This document shows positions 6,799 to 12,592 of a stretch of 12,592 nucleotides of DNA, piece after piece. Position numbers and translations under genes: made by a program. Numbering within the stretch: position 1 is the stretch's first letter; each line of letters opens with the position of its first letter. The notes beneath the pieces were generated by a model. It was not told the DNA's origin and made no database searches. It saw nothing but the letters and a program-made list of their open reading frames with translations. The stretch is from a bacterium (GTDB taxonomy: Bacteria; Bacillota; Clostridia; Oscillospirales; Acutalibacteraceae), in the NCBI GenBank assembly GCA_020625635.1, contig JAHLBL010000027.1:1-12592 (forward strand). The letters are read 5' to 3'.

Positions 6799-8664
6799 TT
6801 ATGTTACCGTGATTTTACATTTCAGCTTTATTCCGCCGTTCGTGGTGAGCGTGATCGTAGCCTTGCCCTTTCGCTTGGCGATTATCGCGCCGCTCGAATT
6901 GAGCGAAACGACCTTCCTGTTCGAGCTTTTGAAGTTCACGCTTCCGACGCCGCCGATGATTTTAAGCTTGACCTTTTTTCCCTTTTTCACCTTGAGCGAG
7001 GTCGCGCTCAGCCTCGGGTTCTTCACGGTGACGGTGATCTTCGCCGTGAGGAACTTTCCCTTCGCGGTAATAACAGCCTTGCCCTTCTTCTTCGCCGTGA
7101 TAACGCCCTTCTTCGTAACGGACGCAATCGACTTTTTGCTGGACGAATATGTCACCTTCCCCGCGTCCTGAGCCTTTATATAGCTCTGCTGGGCAACGTA
7201 GAGAGTAAGCTTTTTCTTCACGACGTCCCCATCCGTTTTAGGCTCCGTCGGATTTGTCGGCTTAGTAGTCTCGGCGGTCTCGCTCGGTTCGGTCACATCG
7301 GGAACGCTCTCCGTGGGAGCGTCGGGATAGGTCTCGGTCGGATCGGTCTGTTCGGGCTCCGTAACGGGCTCGGGCTCCGAGAAATCATACTCATTTACAG
7401 CCTTTATATCGAGCTTATAAATCTTGTCGGGGGAGTTCGGGTCCGTCTTTATCGTGACGTAGAGGCTGCCGTCGGGCTTAAATGCAACGCCGTAGATATC
7501 GTTTTTCAACGTACTCGGCTTATTGTAAACGGCGAAGCTCACTTCCGAGCCCGGCACCTGACGGTAGACGGTGTTGGCGTCGTTGAAGTAGAGGTACTTT
7601 CCGTCGTATGTGAGATATACGTAAGCCCTCTCCCAGAAGGCGCCCTCGAGCCCCTTTACATACCATCTTGTCTGGAGCACTGAGGTGGTAAGCTGCTGTC
7701 CCGTAGAAGCGTCGCGGCACTTAATTCCGCCGTAAATGCTGCTGCCGTAGTGCTGATTTACGTAGTAATCGTTTCTGCCGATACGGTATATCATGGTGTT
7801 TATATTGCGCCACCAGGCGTTGTCGAACCTTGTGCTGCCCGCTTTTCTGCCGCTGACCCACGCGGCGTGGTCGGTATCGTAATCTCCCTGACACAGCGCG
7901 CTGTCGCTGACTATACAGTAGGTGTGATTGACTCTGCCGAGGTTGTCGTAGCTCGCGTCGTCCTGCGTAACGTCGACGTGATAATACTCGCCGTCAATCG
8001 TAACCATAGACCACGCGTGGCTCTCGACCTTGTTTCGTATGTAATGCGCCTCAACGCCGACGCGCGACAGCAGATAGTTCAGCGCGAGCGTATAACCCTC
8101 ACACACGGCTCTGCCGTTTATCAGCGCGCCGTAAGCCGTGTAAATCGAGGAGTCGCTGTAATCCTCAAGCTCATACTCGACGTAGTGGGCGACGATATCG
8201 TGCAGGTAGCGCACCTTTGTCATATCGTCCCACGCGGGATTGACCCCCTTTAAAAAGTAGTCGGCGGCTGCCTCGAACGCTTCGATTTTCGACGGGATCG
8301 CGCTCTGCTTGAACATATAGTACGGTCTGAGAGCGACAACCTTTCCGTCGGACAGAGACGAGGTCGTCTCGAACGCGCTGGGGCTTACGTAGAAAAGATC
8401 GGGATTTTCACTGTAAACCGCCTTGTAAAGGGAGTCTATATTTTGTTCGGTAAAATTGTAGTCTTCAAAAGAGATATCGCTGTTCAGAGCGCGGAGCTCC
8501 TCAGCGAGGTGGTTCGCAGCATCGTGGTACAGATTCACAAGCTCGTGGGGGCTGTAGACGGCGAGCAGGTCGATATCGTCATAGTCGTCATCCACGGAGT
8601 AGACAGGTGTGAGAAGCGTGCAAACCATAATGAGGGATAGTATAGCCGCGACTACGTTTTTCAC
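6799..8664 (-). CDS. Secreted transglutaminase-like protein with C-terminal Ig-like (Big_2-type) repeats
   Basis: A 621-residue exported protein. A signal peptide occupies about residues 1-23 (MKNVV then a hydrophobic core to VYS), with no lipobox at the predicted cleavage site. A transglutaminase/protease-like core (about 145-260) has the triad Cys188 (GRAVCEGY), His216 (SHAW) and Asp231 (HVDVTQDD), so it could be a cysteine peptidase or amide-transferring enzyme. A region (about 290-425) with repeated tyrosines resembles a propeller-like module but is unassigned. A Pro/Thr/Glu-rich linker (428-480) precedes two Lys-rich bacterial Ig-like repeats (about 483-547 and 550-621), which usually hold enzymes at the cell surface. 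No LPXTG or other anchor is seen. The GTG start is preceded by AAGGAGGG at 8 nt. Substrate unknown. Confidence 0.88.
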   Translation of the reverse strand: MKNVVAAILSLIMVCTLLTPVYSVDDDYDDIDLLAVYSPHELVNLYHDAANHLAEELRALNSDISFEDYNFTEQNIDSLYKAVYSENPDLFYVSPSAFETTSSLSDGKVVALRPYYMFKQSAIPSKIEAFEAAADYFLKGVNPAWDDMTKVRYLHDIVAHYVEYELEDYSDSSIYTAYGALINGRAVCEGYTLALNYLLSRVGVEAHYIRNKVESHAWSMVTIDGEYYHVDVTQDDASYDNLGRVNHTYCIVSDSALCQGDYDTDHAAWVSGRKAGSTRFDNAWWRNINTMIYRIGRNDYYVNQHYGSSIYGGIKCRDASTGQQLTTSVLQTRWYVKGLEGAFWERAYVYLTYDGKYLYFNDANTVYRQVPGSEVSFAVYNKPSTLKNDIYGVAFKPDGSLYVTIKTDPNSPDKIYKLDIKAVNEYDFSEPEPVTEPEQTDPTETYPDAPTESVPDVTEPSETAETTKPTNPTEPKTDGDVVKKKLTLYVAQQSYIKAQDAGKVTYSSSKKSIASVTKKGVITAKKKGKAVITAKGKFLTAKITVTVKNPRLSATSLKVKKGKKVKLKIIGGVGSVNFKSSNRKVVSLNSSGAIIAKRKGKATITLTTNGGIKLKCKITVT

Positions 8665-8693
8665 AAAAACCGCCCTCCTTTTAAGGCATCTTT

Positions 8694-8723
8694 ATTATAA
8701 TATATACAAAGGTTTTTTGTCAA
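8694..8723 (-). promoter_or_regulatory. Promoter of the transglutaminase gene
   Basis: On the minus strand, perfect TTGACA (8718-8723) and TATAAT (8694-8699) are separated by 18 bp, giving initiation near 8687 and a short leader. Confidence 0.75.
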
Positions 8724-8772
8724 TGAAATTCAAAACAAATCAGAAAAATATCGAAAAATTTTCAATTTATTG

Positions 8773-8800
8773 TTGATTTTTTCGTATGGTAGTATATAAT
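8773..8800 (+). promoter_or_regulatory. Promoter of the 124-residue hypothetical gene
   Basis: TTGATT (8773-8778) and TATAAT (8795-8800) are separated by 16 bp. It diverges from the transglutaminase promoter; the -35 boxes lie about 50 bp apart. The leader has a small hairpin CAGTC/GACTG (8817-8821 with 8828-8832) before the ribosome binding site. Confidence 0.65.
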
Positions 8801-8852
8801 GAAATAAAGATTTTAACAGTCTTTTACGACTGAAAAAAAGGCAGGAATTTTT

Positions 8853-9227
8853 ATGGAGTTTATTCAGGAGAAAAGGGTATTTCTGATCCGCAACGACGAG
8901 GTTTTGCTTTTTAAGTATAACGGCGAATACGACGGTGACAACGTCAATGTTGACGACTACACTCATCCGAGATTTCTGCGCTATATCGGAATAAAGCGTT
9001 TTGAGGACGGCGTAAAGCAGGTTTTCTACTACTTTGCCAAGACCAACGACCTCTACCTCACCCAGTCGGGACATTGGACGGAAATAAAAAAGGCTATCTA
9101 CTACCCCGCCAAGCCTCTTACGAGCGCCGTGCTGAACGACTATATCCGTAACGGTCAGTACGACAAGGAGGTAAGAATCGGCGTTAAAAACGGGGACAAG
9201 GTGAGTTTCACCATTGTAACGGAATAA
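8853..9227 (+). CDS. Hypothetical protein, 124 residues
   Basis: I do not recognise this family. The frame is supported by a good promoter, a GGCAGGA ribosome binding site about 7 nt before the ATG, codon use like neighbouring genes, and a terminator downstream. The protein is soluble-looking, with no signal peptide or membrane helix, and is rich in charged and aromatic residues (many Tyr and Phe; for example FYYFAKTNDLYL). The N-terminal part alternates short hydrophobic and charged stretches (VFLIRNDEVLLFKYNG), suggesting beta strands. It has no cysteine and no obvious catalytic motif. It is transcribed alone and divergently from the secreted transglutaminase gene. Confidence 0.8.
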   Translation: MEFIQEKRVFLIRNDEVLLFKYNGEYDGDNVNVDDYTHPRFLRYIGIKRFEDGVKQVFYYFAKTNDLYLTQSGHWTEIKKAIYYPAKPLTSAVLNDYIRNGQYDKEVRIGVKNGDKVSFTIVTE

Positions 9228-9245
9228 TCACGGAGGGGAGGCTCA

Positions 9246-9293
9246 GTACAAACGAACCTTCCCTTACTTATCGTCGGTTTATTGCGTTTGTAC
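9246..9293. repeat. Inverted repeat GTACAAACG/CGTTTGTAC in the 3' region of the hypothetical gene
   Basis: A perfect 9-bp inverted repeat (9246-9254 with 9285-9293) is extended inside by AACC (9255-9258) pairing with GGTT (9276-9279) across a 5-nt bulge. No T-tract follows, so it is not itself a terminator. It may be a dispersed palindromic element or a structured 3' UTR. Confidence 0.5.
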
Positions 9294-9298
9294 ACTCG

Positions 9299-9336
9299 GG
9301 GCTGCTCTTTTTGTTTTGAGCAAGCCCTTGTTTTAT
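9299..9336 (+). terminator. Rho-independent terminator after the hypothetical gene
   Basis: GGGCTGCTC (9299-9307) pairs with GAGC-A-AGCCC (9318-9327) with one bulged A and a T-rich 10-nt loop, followed by a T-rich tail TTGTTTTATT (9328-9337). Confidence 0.65.
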
Positions 9337-9356
9337 TCCAAACTATACCATATAAT
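9328..9356 (+). promoter_or_regulatory. Promoter of the ABC transporter operon
   Basis: TTGTTT (9328-9333) and a perfect TATAAT (9351-9356) are separated by 17 bp. Initiation near 9363 would produce a leader of about 228 nt before the ATPase start codon. The -35 box overlaps the T-rich tail of the upstream terminator. Confidence 0.6.
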
Positions 9357-9362
9357 AGAAGT

Positions 9363-9457
9363 GCTGTGTGACAGGTTACGTGTCTGTCTGTCACCTTCGC
9401 CGCGGCGCGCCTTGACCCAAGCGCGGCCGCAAAACCATTTACATTATCGAAGGAGAT
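9363..9457 (+). promoter_or_regulatory. Structured 5' part of the ABC operon leader
   Basis: A perfect 7-bp hairpin GTGACAG/CTGTCAC (9368-9374 with 9388-9394) contains TGTCTGTCTGTC. A very GC-rich stretch (about 9399-9430) follows, where CGCGC (9406-9410) can pair with GCGCG (9421-9425). I recognise no known riboswitch here. The GC-rich part could instead be a fragment of a dispersed repeat. Confidence 0.4.
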
Positions 9458-9544
9458 ATGCTGTCTGCTCAGTTTGTCTATGCGGGACAACGGGCAATAA
9501 CTGAATTTCCGTTTACGCCTTATCCGCCCACAATAAGGTCGTAG
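9458..9544 (+). CDS. Possible leader peptide of the ABC operon, 28 codons
   Basis: An ATG-started frame of 28 codons (begins MLSAQFVYAGQR, ends PPTIRS) stops at TAG 9542-9544. AAGGAG lies at 9450-9455, but only 2 nt before the ATG, closer than optimal, so initiation may be weak. Its last third covers the 5' arm of the hairpin that masks the ribosome binding region of the ATPase gene, and the stop codon lies in the loop. Position, not sequence conservation, is the only support for calling it. Confidence 0.3.
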   Translation: MLSAQFVYAGQRAITEFPFTPYPPTIRS

Positions 9545-9588
9545 ATGTTTCTTAATGACTATTTGTGGGCGGAAAGGCTATGGAAATT
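9504..9588 (+). promoter_or_regulatory. Long hairpin enclosing the ribosome binding region of the ABC ATPase gene
   Basis: TCCGCCCACAA (9523-9533) pairs perfectly with TTGTGGGCGGA (9563-9573). GCCTT (9517-9521) continues the stem with AAGGC (9574-9578) after one bulged A, and AATTTCC (9504-9510) pairs with GGAAATT (9582-9588) after a small internal loop. The 29-nt loop is AT-rich. The 3' outer arm contains GGA (9582-9584), the only Shine-Dalgarno candidate 6 nt before the ATG at 9591. The structure could therefore keep the operon translationally closed until it is opened. Confidence 0.6.
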
Positions 9589-9590
9589 AA

Positions 9591-10604
9591 ATGATTTTCG
9601 TTGAGAACCTTAGAAAAGAGTTCAAAAAGACAATAAAGGAGCCCGGGCTCAAGGGCAGTATAAAGTCCTTTTTCAAGCCCGACAACGAAATAATCACAGC
9701 AGTAAAGGACATAAGCTTTCACGTTCCGCGCGGCGAGATACTCGGATTTATCGGTCCGAACGGCGCGGGAAAATCTACCGTGATAAAGATGCTCACGGGC
9801 ATCCTTACACCAACCTCGGGCAGATGTGAGATTGACGGTCAGATCCCCTATAAGAACCGCAAGAATTATGTCAAGGGAATCGGCGTTGTCTTCGGACAGC
9901 GCACACAGCTCTGGTGGGACCTCGCCCTGCGGGAGACTTACACCGTGCTGAAGGAAATTTACGAGGTGGACGACGAGAGCTACAAAAAGCGCATGGCGTT
10001 CCTAAACGAAGTGCTCGAGCTCGACGACTTCATCACCAGCCCCGTAAGAACCCTTTCGCTCGGTCAGCGTATGCGCGCGGATATCGCGGCGTCGCTGCTT
10101 CACAGCCCGAAGGTTCTGTTCCTCGACGAGCCTACCGTCGGACTGGACGTAGTTGTCAAGGACAACATAAGAAACGCGATCAAAACGATCAACGCCGAAC
10201 AGAAAACCACCGTGATCCTCACGACTCACGATATGCAGGACGTCGAGAACCTGTGCGAGCGCATAGTGATGATAGACAAGGGCAGCAAGGTTTTTGACGG
10301 AGAGATCGCGGGACTTAAGGAAAAATTCGGACAGTCGAGGGAGATGCGCTTTATCCCCGTAAATCCCGCCGACGTAGAAAAGCTCGACTACTTCCGCGAG
10401 TTCGCGCTCTCGGGCGAAGATCTTGACTTTTCGTTTGACGGTCACGAGGCGAAGGCGCGCTTCAACAGCAGCAAAATCGCGGTGGAAAAGCTACTCAGCT
10501 ACACGCTCTCGGTCATGCACGTAAAGGACATCAACGTGACCGACACGGACATCGAGGAGATCATAAAGAGCATTTACCGCAGCGAGGTGAGCCTTGATGC
10601 GTAA
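9591..10604 (+). CDS. ABC transporter ATPase (COG4586-like), exporter type
   Basis: A 337-residue cytoplasmic nucleotide-binding subunit. Walker A GPNGAGKST (55-63), Q-loop Gln103, signature LSLGQR (155-160), Walker B VLFLDEPT (175-182) and the H-loop His213 are all intact. The N-terminal segment between strands (about 11-34, Lys-rich) and the roughly 95-residue C-terminal extension fit the COG4586 group, which pairs with two ABC-2 permeases as here. Members are often annotated as uncharacterised or as viologen/drug exporters; the substrate cannot be told from sequence. The ATG follows a weak GGA site inside a hairpin, and its stop overlaps the next gene by 8 nt. Confidence 0.94.
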   Translation: MIFVENLRKEFKKTIKEPGLKGSIKSFFKPDNEIITAVKDISFHVPRGEILGFIGPNGAGKSTVIKMLTGILTPTSGRCEIDGQIPYKNRKNYVKGIGVVFGQRTQLWWDLALRETYTVLKEIYEVDDESYKKRMAFLNEVLELDDFITSPVRTLSLGQRMRADIAASLLHSPKVLFLDEPTVGLDVVVKDNIRNAIKTINAEQKTTVILTTHDMQDVENLCERIVMIDKGSKVFDGEIAGLKEKFGQSREMRFIPVNPADVEKLDYFREFALSGEDLDFSFDGHEAKARFNSSKIAVEKLLSYTLSVMHVKDINVTDTDIEEIIKSIYRSEVSLDA

Positions 10605-11415
10605 GCTTCTGAGAATCTACAAGCCGTTCACCCGCGCGGGAGTTCTGATGGCGGCTCAGTACAGAGCGAACTTCATCTGCTTTATCGTGGGCGATATACT
10701 GCGCTGTTTTATAAACTACTTTCTCTGGCACACCGTGTTCAACTCGGGCGGAGCGGAAACCTTTATGGGCTTCTCGGAAATCGATATGGTGAGCTACATT
10801 TTCATCAGCTTCCTCACCGCGACTATAGCGTACTCCGACGGAGCGTTCGCCGTGGGCGAGGAAATCCGCGACGGCAACATATCTATGAGACTTATCAAGC
10901 CGATACGGTTCGACCTGTCCTTCCTCTTTCAGGAGCTCGGAGAGCGCACTCTCGCGCTGTCGATTGCGTTCGTGCCGCTGGTCGCGGGCGTTGAGCTGTT
11001 CAGGTACTTTATGACGGGAACGGTTATGTTCAATCCGCTCTCGTTCCTGCTCTACCTCGTCAGCCTCACTCTGGCGTATCTCATCACCTTTTATTTCAAC
11101 GTGTGCTACGGCTACTCGGCGTTCGTGCTCAAGAACCTCTGGGGCTCGAACCTCACCAAGGAATGCATCGTCAGCTTCCTCTCGGGAGCCGTTATTCCGC
11201 TGGCGTTTATGCCCGCGTGGCTCGGCGGAGTGCTCAACCTTCTGCCGTTCGCGGCGCTGTCATACACACCCGTTATGATTTACATAGGCAAGCTCGACGC
11301 GCAGGGCATAATAATAAGCCTCGCGCTGCAGGTATTCTGGCTGGCGTTCTTCTACGCGCTGCAGCAGCTTATCTGGAAGGCGTGCGTCAAGCGGCTGAGC
11401 GTACAGGGAGGCTGA
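10597..11415 (+). CDS. ABC-2 type permease, first subunit (COG4587-like)
   Basis: A 272-residue membrane protein with about six predicted helices (roughly 24-46, 64-84, 117-136, 145-170, 190-217 and 236-257). It carries the ABC-2 cytoplasmic segment EIRDGNISMRLIKPI (89-103), likely contacting the ATPase, and the late motif FLSGAVIPLAFMP (194-206). The ATG at 10597 is preferred over TTG at 10594 because GAGGTG lies 7 nt upstream of the ATG. It overlaps the ATPase gene by 8 nt and is followed after 2 nt by the second permease, so the three subunits are probably translated together and form one exporter. Confidence 0.9.
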   Translation: MRKLLRIYKPFTRAGVLMAAQYRANFICFIVGDILRCFINYFLWHTVFNSGGAETFMGFSEIDMVSYIFISFLTATIAYSDGAFAVGEEIRDGNISMRLIKPIRFDLSFLFQELGERTLALSIAFVPLVAGVELFRYFMTGTVMFNPLSFLLYLVSLTLAYLITFYFNVCYGYSAFVLKNLWGSNLTKECIVSFLSGAVIPLAFMPAWLGGVLNLLPFAALSYTPVMIYIGKLDAQGIIISLALQVFWLAFFYALQQLIWKACVKRLSVQGG

Positions 11416-11417
11416 TT

Positions 11418-12227
11418 ATGAAAATATTCGGAAAACTCCGCCGCGCTATGAAGCTGCACGGAATATTCATCCGCCAGGATTTAAAGCGGCTGATGGAGTA
11501 TAAAATCGACTTCCTCACAGGAGCGTTCGGACTGCTGCTCGCTCAGGGAATAAACGTCTTTTTCCTCTCGGTGATCTTCTCGCAGATACCTAATCTCGCG
11601 GGCTGGACGTTCAACCAGCTTCTGTTCATTTACGGCTTTGCGCTGCTGCCGAAGGCGCTCGACCACCTTTTCACCGACAACCTCTGGATGATAGGCTACC
11701 AGATCATCCGCAAGGGCGAATTCGACAAGTACCTCACGCGTCCCGTGAGCCCGCTGTTCGCCGTTACGGTCGAGAAATTCCAGATCGACGCGTTCGGTGA
11801 GCTGTTCGTGGGAATACTCCTGCTCTCGGTCAGTATACCTCAGGTTCAGCTCAACGTAAATCCGCTCAACGTCGCGCTGTTCATAATCTCGCTGATTTTC
11901 GCGACCTTTATCTACACGGGCGTTAAGCTTATCACCTCGTCGATCGCGTTCTGGACGAAGCGCAGCGGACAGATAACCTATATGTTCTATATGGTAAACG
12001 AGTTCTCAAAGTACCCGACGTCGATCTACAACCGCGCCGTACGCGCGATAGTAACCTACATAATCCCGTTCGCGTTCACGGCGTTCTACCCCGCGAGCTA
12101 CTTTATCGCCGGCGGCAACCCGTGGTTCTGCATAGGCGGCACGGTCGTTATGGCGGCGCTGCTGATGACGGTCGGGCTGATAGTCTGGCACAAGGGCGTA
12201 AGCGCCTACGAAAGCGCGGGAAGCTGA
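11418..12227 (+). CDS. ABC-2 type permease, second subunit (COG3694/ABC2_membrane_6-like)
   Basis: A 269-residue membrane protein with about six predicted helices (roughly 30-54, 66-88, 122-142, 150-178, 205-230 and 236-257). Residues 96-110 (IIRKGEFDKYLTRPV) match the corresponding loop of the first permease in position and pattern (R-x-G-x5-L-x2-P), so the two subunits are paralogues forming a likely heterodimer. The ATG at 11418 is chosen because GGGAGG lies 6 nt upstream; the same frame stays open back to 11103, but that part runs inside the first permease gene and reads like a shadow. It is the last gene of the operon. Confidence 0.92.
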   Translation: MKIFGKLRRAMKLHGIFIRQDLKRLMEYKIDFLTGAFGLLLAQGINVFFLSVIFSQIPNLAGWTFNQLLFIYGFALLPKALDHLFTDNLWMIGYQIIRKGEFDKYLTRPVSPLFAVTVEKFQIDAFGELFVGILLLSVSIPQVQLNVNPLNVALFIISLIFATFIYTGVKLITSSIAFWTKRSGQITYMFYMVNEFSKYPTSIYNRAVRAIVTYIIPFAFTAFYPASYFIAGGNPWFCIGGTVVMAALLMTVGLIVWHKGVSAYESAGS

Positions 12228-12264
12228 AGACTTCAAAGGCTGCTGTGAAACTGAAAAACAAATA

Positions 12265-12317
12265 TTTAAAAAAGCAAAAGGACTGACCGCTTCCCGTTTC
12301 GGGTACGGTCAGTCCTT
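12265..12317. terminator. Terminator hairpin after the ABC operon, T-tract on the minus side
   Basis: A perfect 12-bp stem (12278-12289 with 12306-12317, AAGGACTGACCG and its complement) encloses a CCCG/CGGG mini-stem. The T-rich tail lies on the minus-strand side (12265-12279 is A-rich on plus). On plus the stem is followed by TCGGCG, so it would end minus-strand transcripts better than the ABC mRNA. Confidence 0.6.
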
Positions 12318-12340
12318 CGGCGTACGGCGGACTTTTTCGG

Positions 12341-12366
12341 GCGGCTGCGGGTTTCTGCCGCGTTTT
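12341..12366 (+). terminator. Candidate plus-strand terminator of the ABC operon
   Basis: GCGGC (12341-12345) pairs with GCCGC (12357-12361) followed by GTTTT. The stem is short and the T-run modest, so this is a weaker candidate than the hairpin just upstream. Confidence 0.35.
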
Positions 12367-12411
12367 CCCGAAATATTTATACAAAAACGTAAAATTTTGC
12401 CTTAAATTCAC

Positions 12412-12440
12412 TTTACAAGTTGGGCGATTAGTGATAAAAT
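12412..12440 (+). promoter_or_regulatory. Promoter of nifJ
   Basis: TTTACA (12412-12417) and TAAAAT (12435-12440) are separated by 17 bp, with initiation near 12447. A second TATAAT at 12450-12455 has no good -35 box. The leader would be about 108 nt. Confidence 0.6.
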
Positions 12441-12465
12441 TTAGGGTGATATAATGTCAGGGGTA

Positions 12466-12512
12466 GGCGCTGATTAGACCGTCTTGTAACCGGTTATGGT
12501 TTAATCAGTGTC
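12466..12512 (+). promoter_or_regulatory. Hairpin with self-complementary loop in the nifJ leader
   Basis: CTGATTAGACC (12470-12480) pairs with GGTTTAATCAG (12498-12508) with one G-U pair, and the stem extends to 12466/12512 through further G-C and G-U pairs, 15 bp in all. The 17-nt loop contains the perfect 10-bp palindrome TAACCGGTTA (12487-12496). No T-run follows directly, so it is not a simple terminator. It lies 27 nt upstream of the Shine-Dalgarno. Confidence 0.55.
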
Positions 12513-12554
12513 CACTTACAGACATTAGCCTAATTTTTCAAGGAGGACTATCAA

Positions 12555-12592
12555 ATGGCAAGAAAAATGAAAACCATGGATGGTAACACCGC
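12555..12592 (+). CDS. nifJ: Pyruvate:ferredoxin (flavodoxin) oxidoreductase, N-terminal fragment cut by the window end
   Basis: Only 12 full codons are present, reading MARKMKTMDGNT. This matches the conserved start of single-chain pyruvate:ferredoxin oxidoreductases, where K-TMDGNTAAAH introduces the thiamine-enzyme alpha region. The enzyme oxidises pyruvate to acetyl-CoA and CO2 and reduces ferredoxin in anaerobes. A strong AAGGAGGA (12540-12547) lies 7 nt before the ATG. The gene continues beyond the window, so the rest of the protein cannot be assessed. Confidence 0.85.
   Translation, partial: MARKMKTMDGNT

Noticed and set aside
8730..9074. A 114-codon frame on the minus strand
   Set aside because: It is opposite the better-supported plus-strand gene and runs through that gene's promoter and leader; no ribosome binding site was seen.
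9155..9490. A 111-codon frame on the minus strand
   Set aside because: It overlaps the end of the orphan gene and the structured leader, has no promoter or convincing ribosome binding site, and follows repeat sequence.
9363..9590. T-box or known riboswitch upstream of the ABC operon
   Set aside because: No T-box core (AGGGUGGNACCGCG) and no terminator/antiterminator pair are present. The guanidine and cobalamin motifs I could check by eye were also absent.
11103..11417. N-terminal extension of the second permease
   Set aside because: The frame is open but covers the first permease gene and reads as a low-complexity Arg/Ala shadow. A good ribosome binding site supports the ATG at 11418.
1..12592. 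CRISPR array, tRNA, rRNA or transposase gene
   Set aside because: No regularly spaced repeats, tRNA cloverleaf or recombinase motif was found on either strand.

Overview
The window looks like chromosome from a gut- or rumen-type Clostridia (Bacillota), most like Ruminococcus/Oscillospiraceae. This is inferred from moderate-to-high GC genes between AT-rich intergenic regions, strong AGGAGG-type ribosome binding sites, many GTG starts, palindromic intergenic repeats, a zinc-ribbon Ser/Thr kinase with PASTA repeats, a secreted transglutaminase with Big_2-like repeats, and the start of a pyruvate:ferredoxin oxidoreductase gene (anaerobic metabolism). No tRNA, rRNA, CRISPR array, prophage gene or transposase gene was seen.

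Layout. 1-357 has no convincing gene; it holds palindromic repeat elements. 358-675 (minus) is thioredoxin with its own TTGACA/TAGAAT promoter. 813-6602 (minus) is a compact operon transcribed metF, then a separate MetH activation-domain protein, then a MetH lacking that domain, then a membrane Ser/Thr kinase. Its genes overlap by 4 nt and 11 nt or are 12 nt apart. It is bounded by a promoter near 6684-6712 and a strong terminator at 762-807. 6799-8664 (minus) is a secreted transglutaminase-like protein with its own promoter and terminator; it diverges from a lone 124-residue protein of unknown function (8853-9227, plus). 9328-12227 (plus) is a three-gene ABC-2 type exporter operon (ATPase and two permeases) preceded by a roughly 230-nt structured leader. 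12412-12592 holds the promoter, a structured leader and the first 12 codons of nifJ.

How the genes work together. MetF makes 5-methyl-tetrahydrofolate. MetH uses it to methylate homocysteine through cobalamin. The stand-alone activation protein is expected to reactivate oxidised cobalamin with S-adenosylmethionine and a reductant. The kinase is the odd member: its catalytic domain is cytoplasmic, a single membrane helix follows, and two PASTA repeats plus an unrecognised domain of about 105 residues are predicted outside the cell. Co-transcription suggests, but does not prove, a link between methionine/one-carbon metabolism and envelope signalling.

The most interesting non-coding feature is the ABC operon leader. 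A 28-codon reading frame runs through the 5' arm of a long hairpin whose 3' arm carries the ribosome binding region of the ATPase gene. That is the layout of a translational attenuator. A second structured leader, with a self-complementary loop, precedes nifJ.
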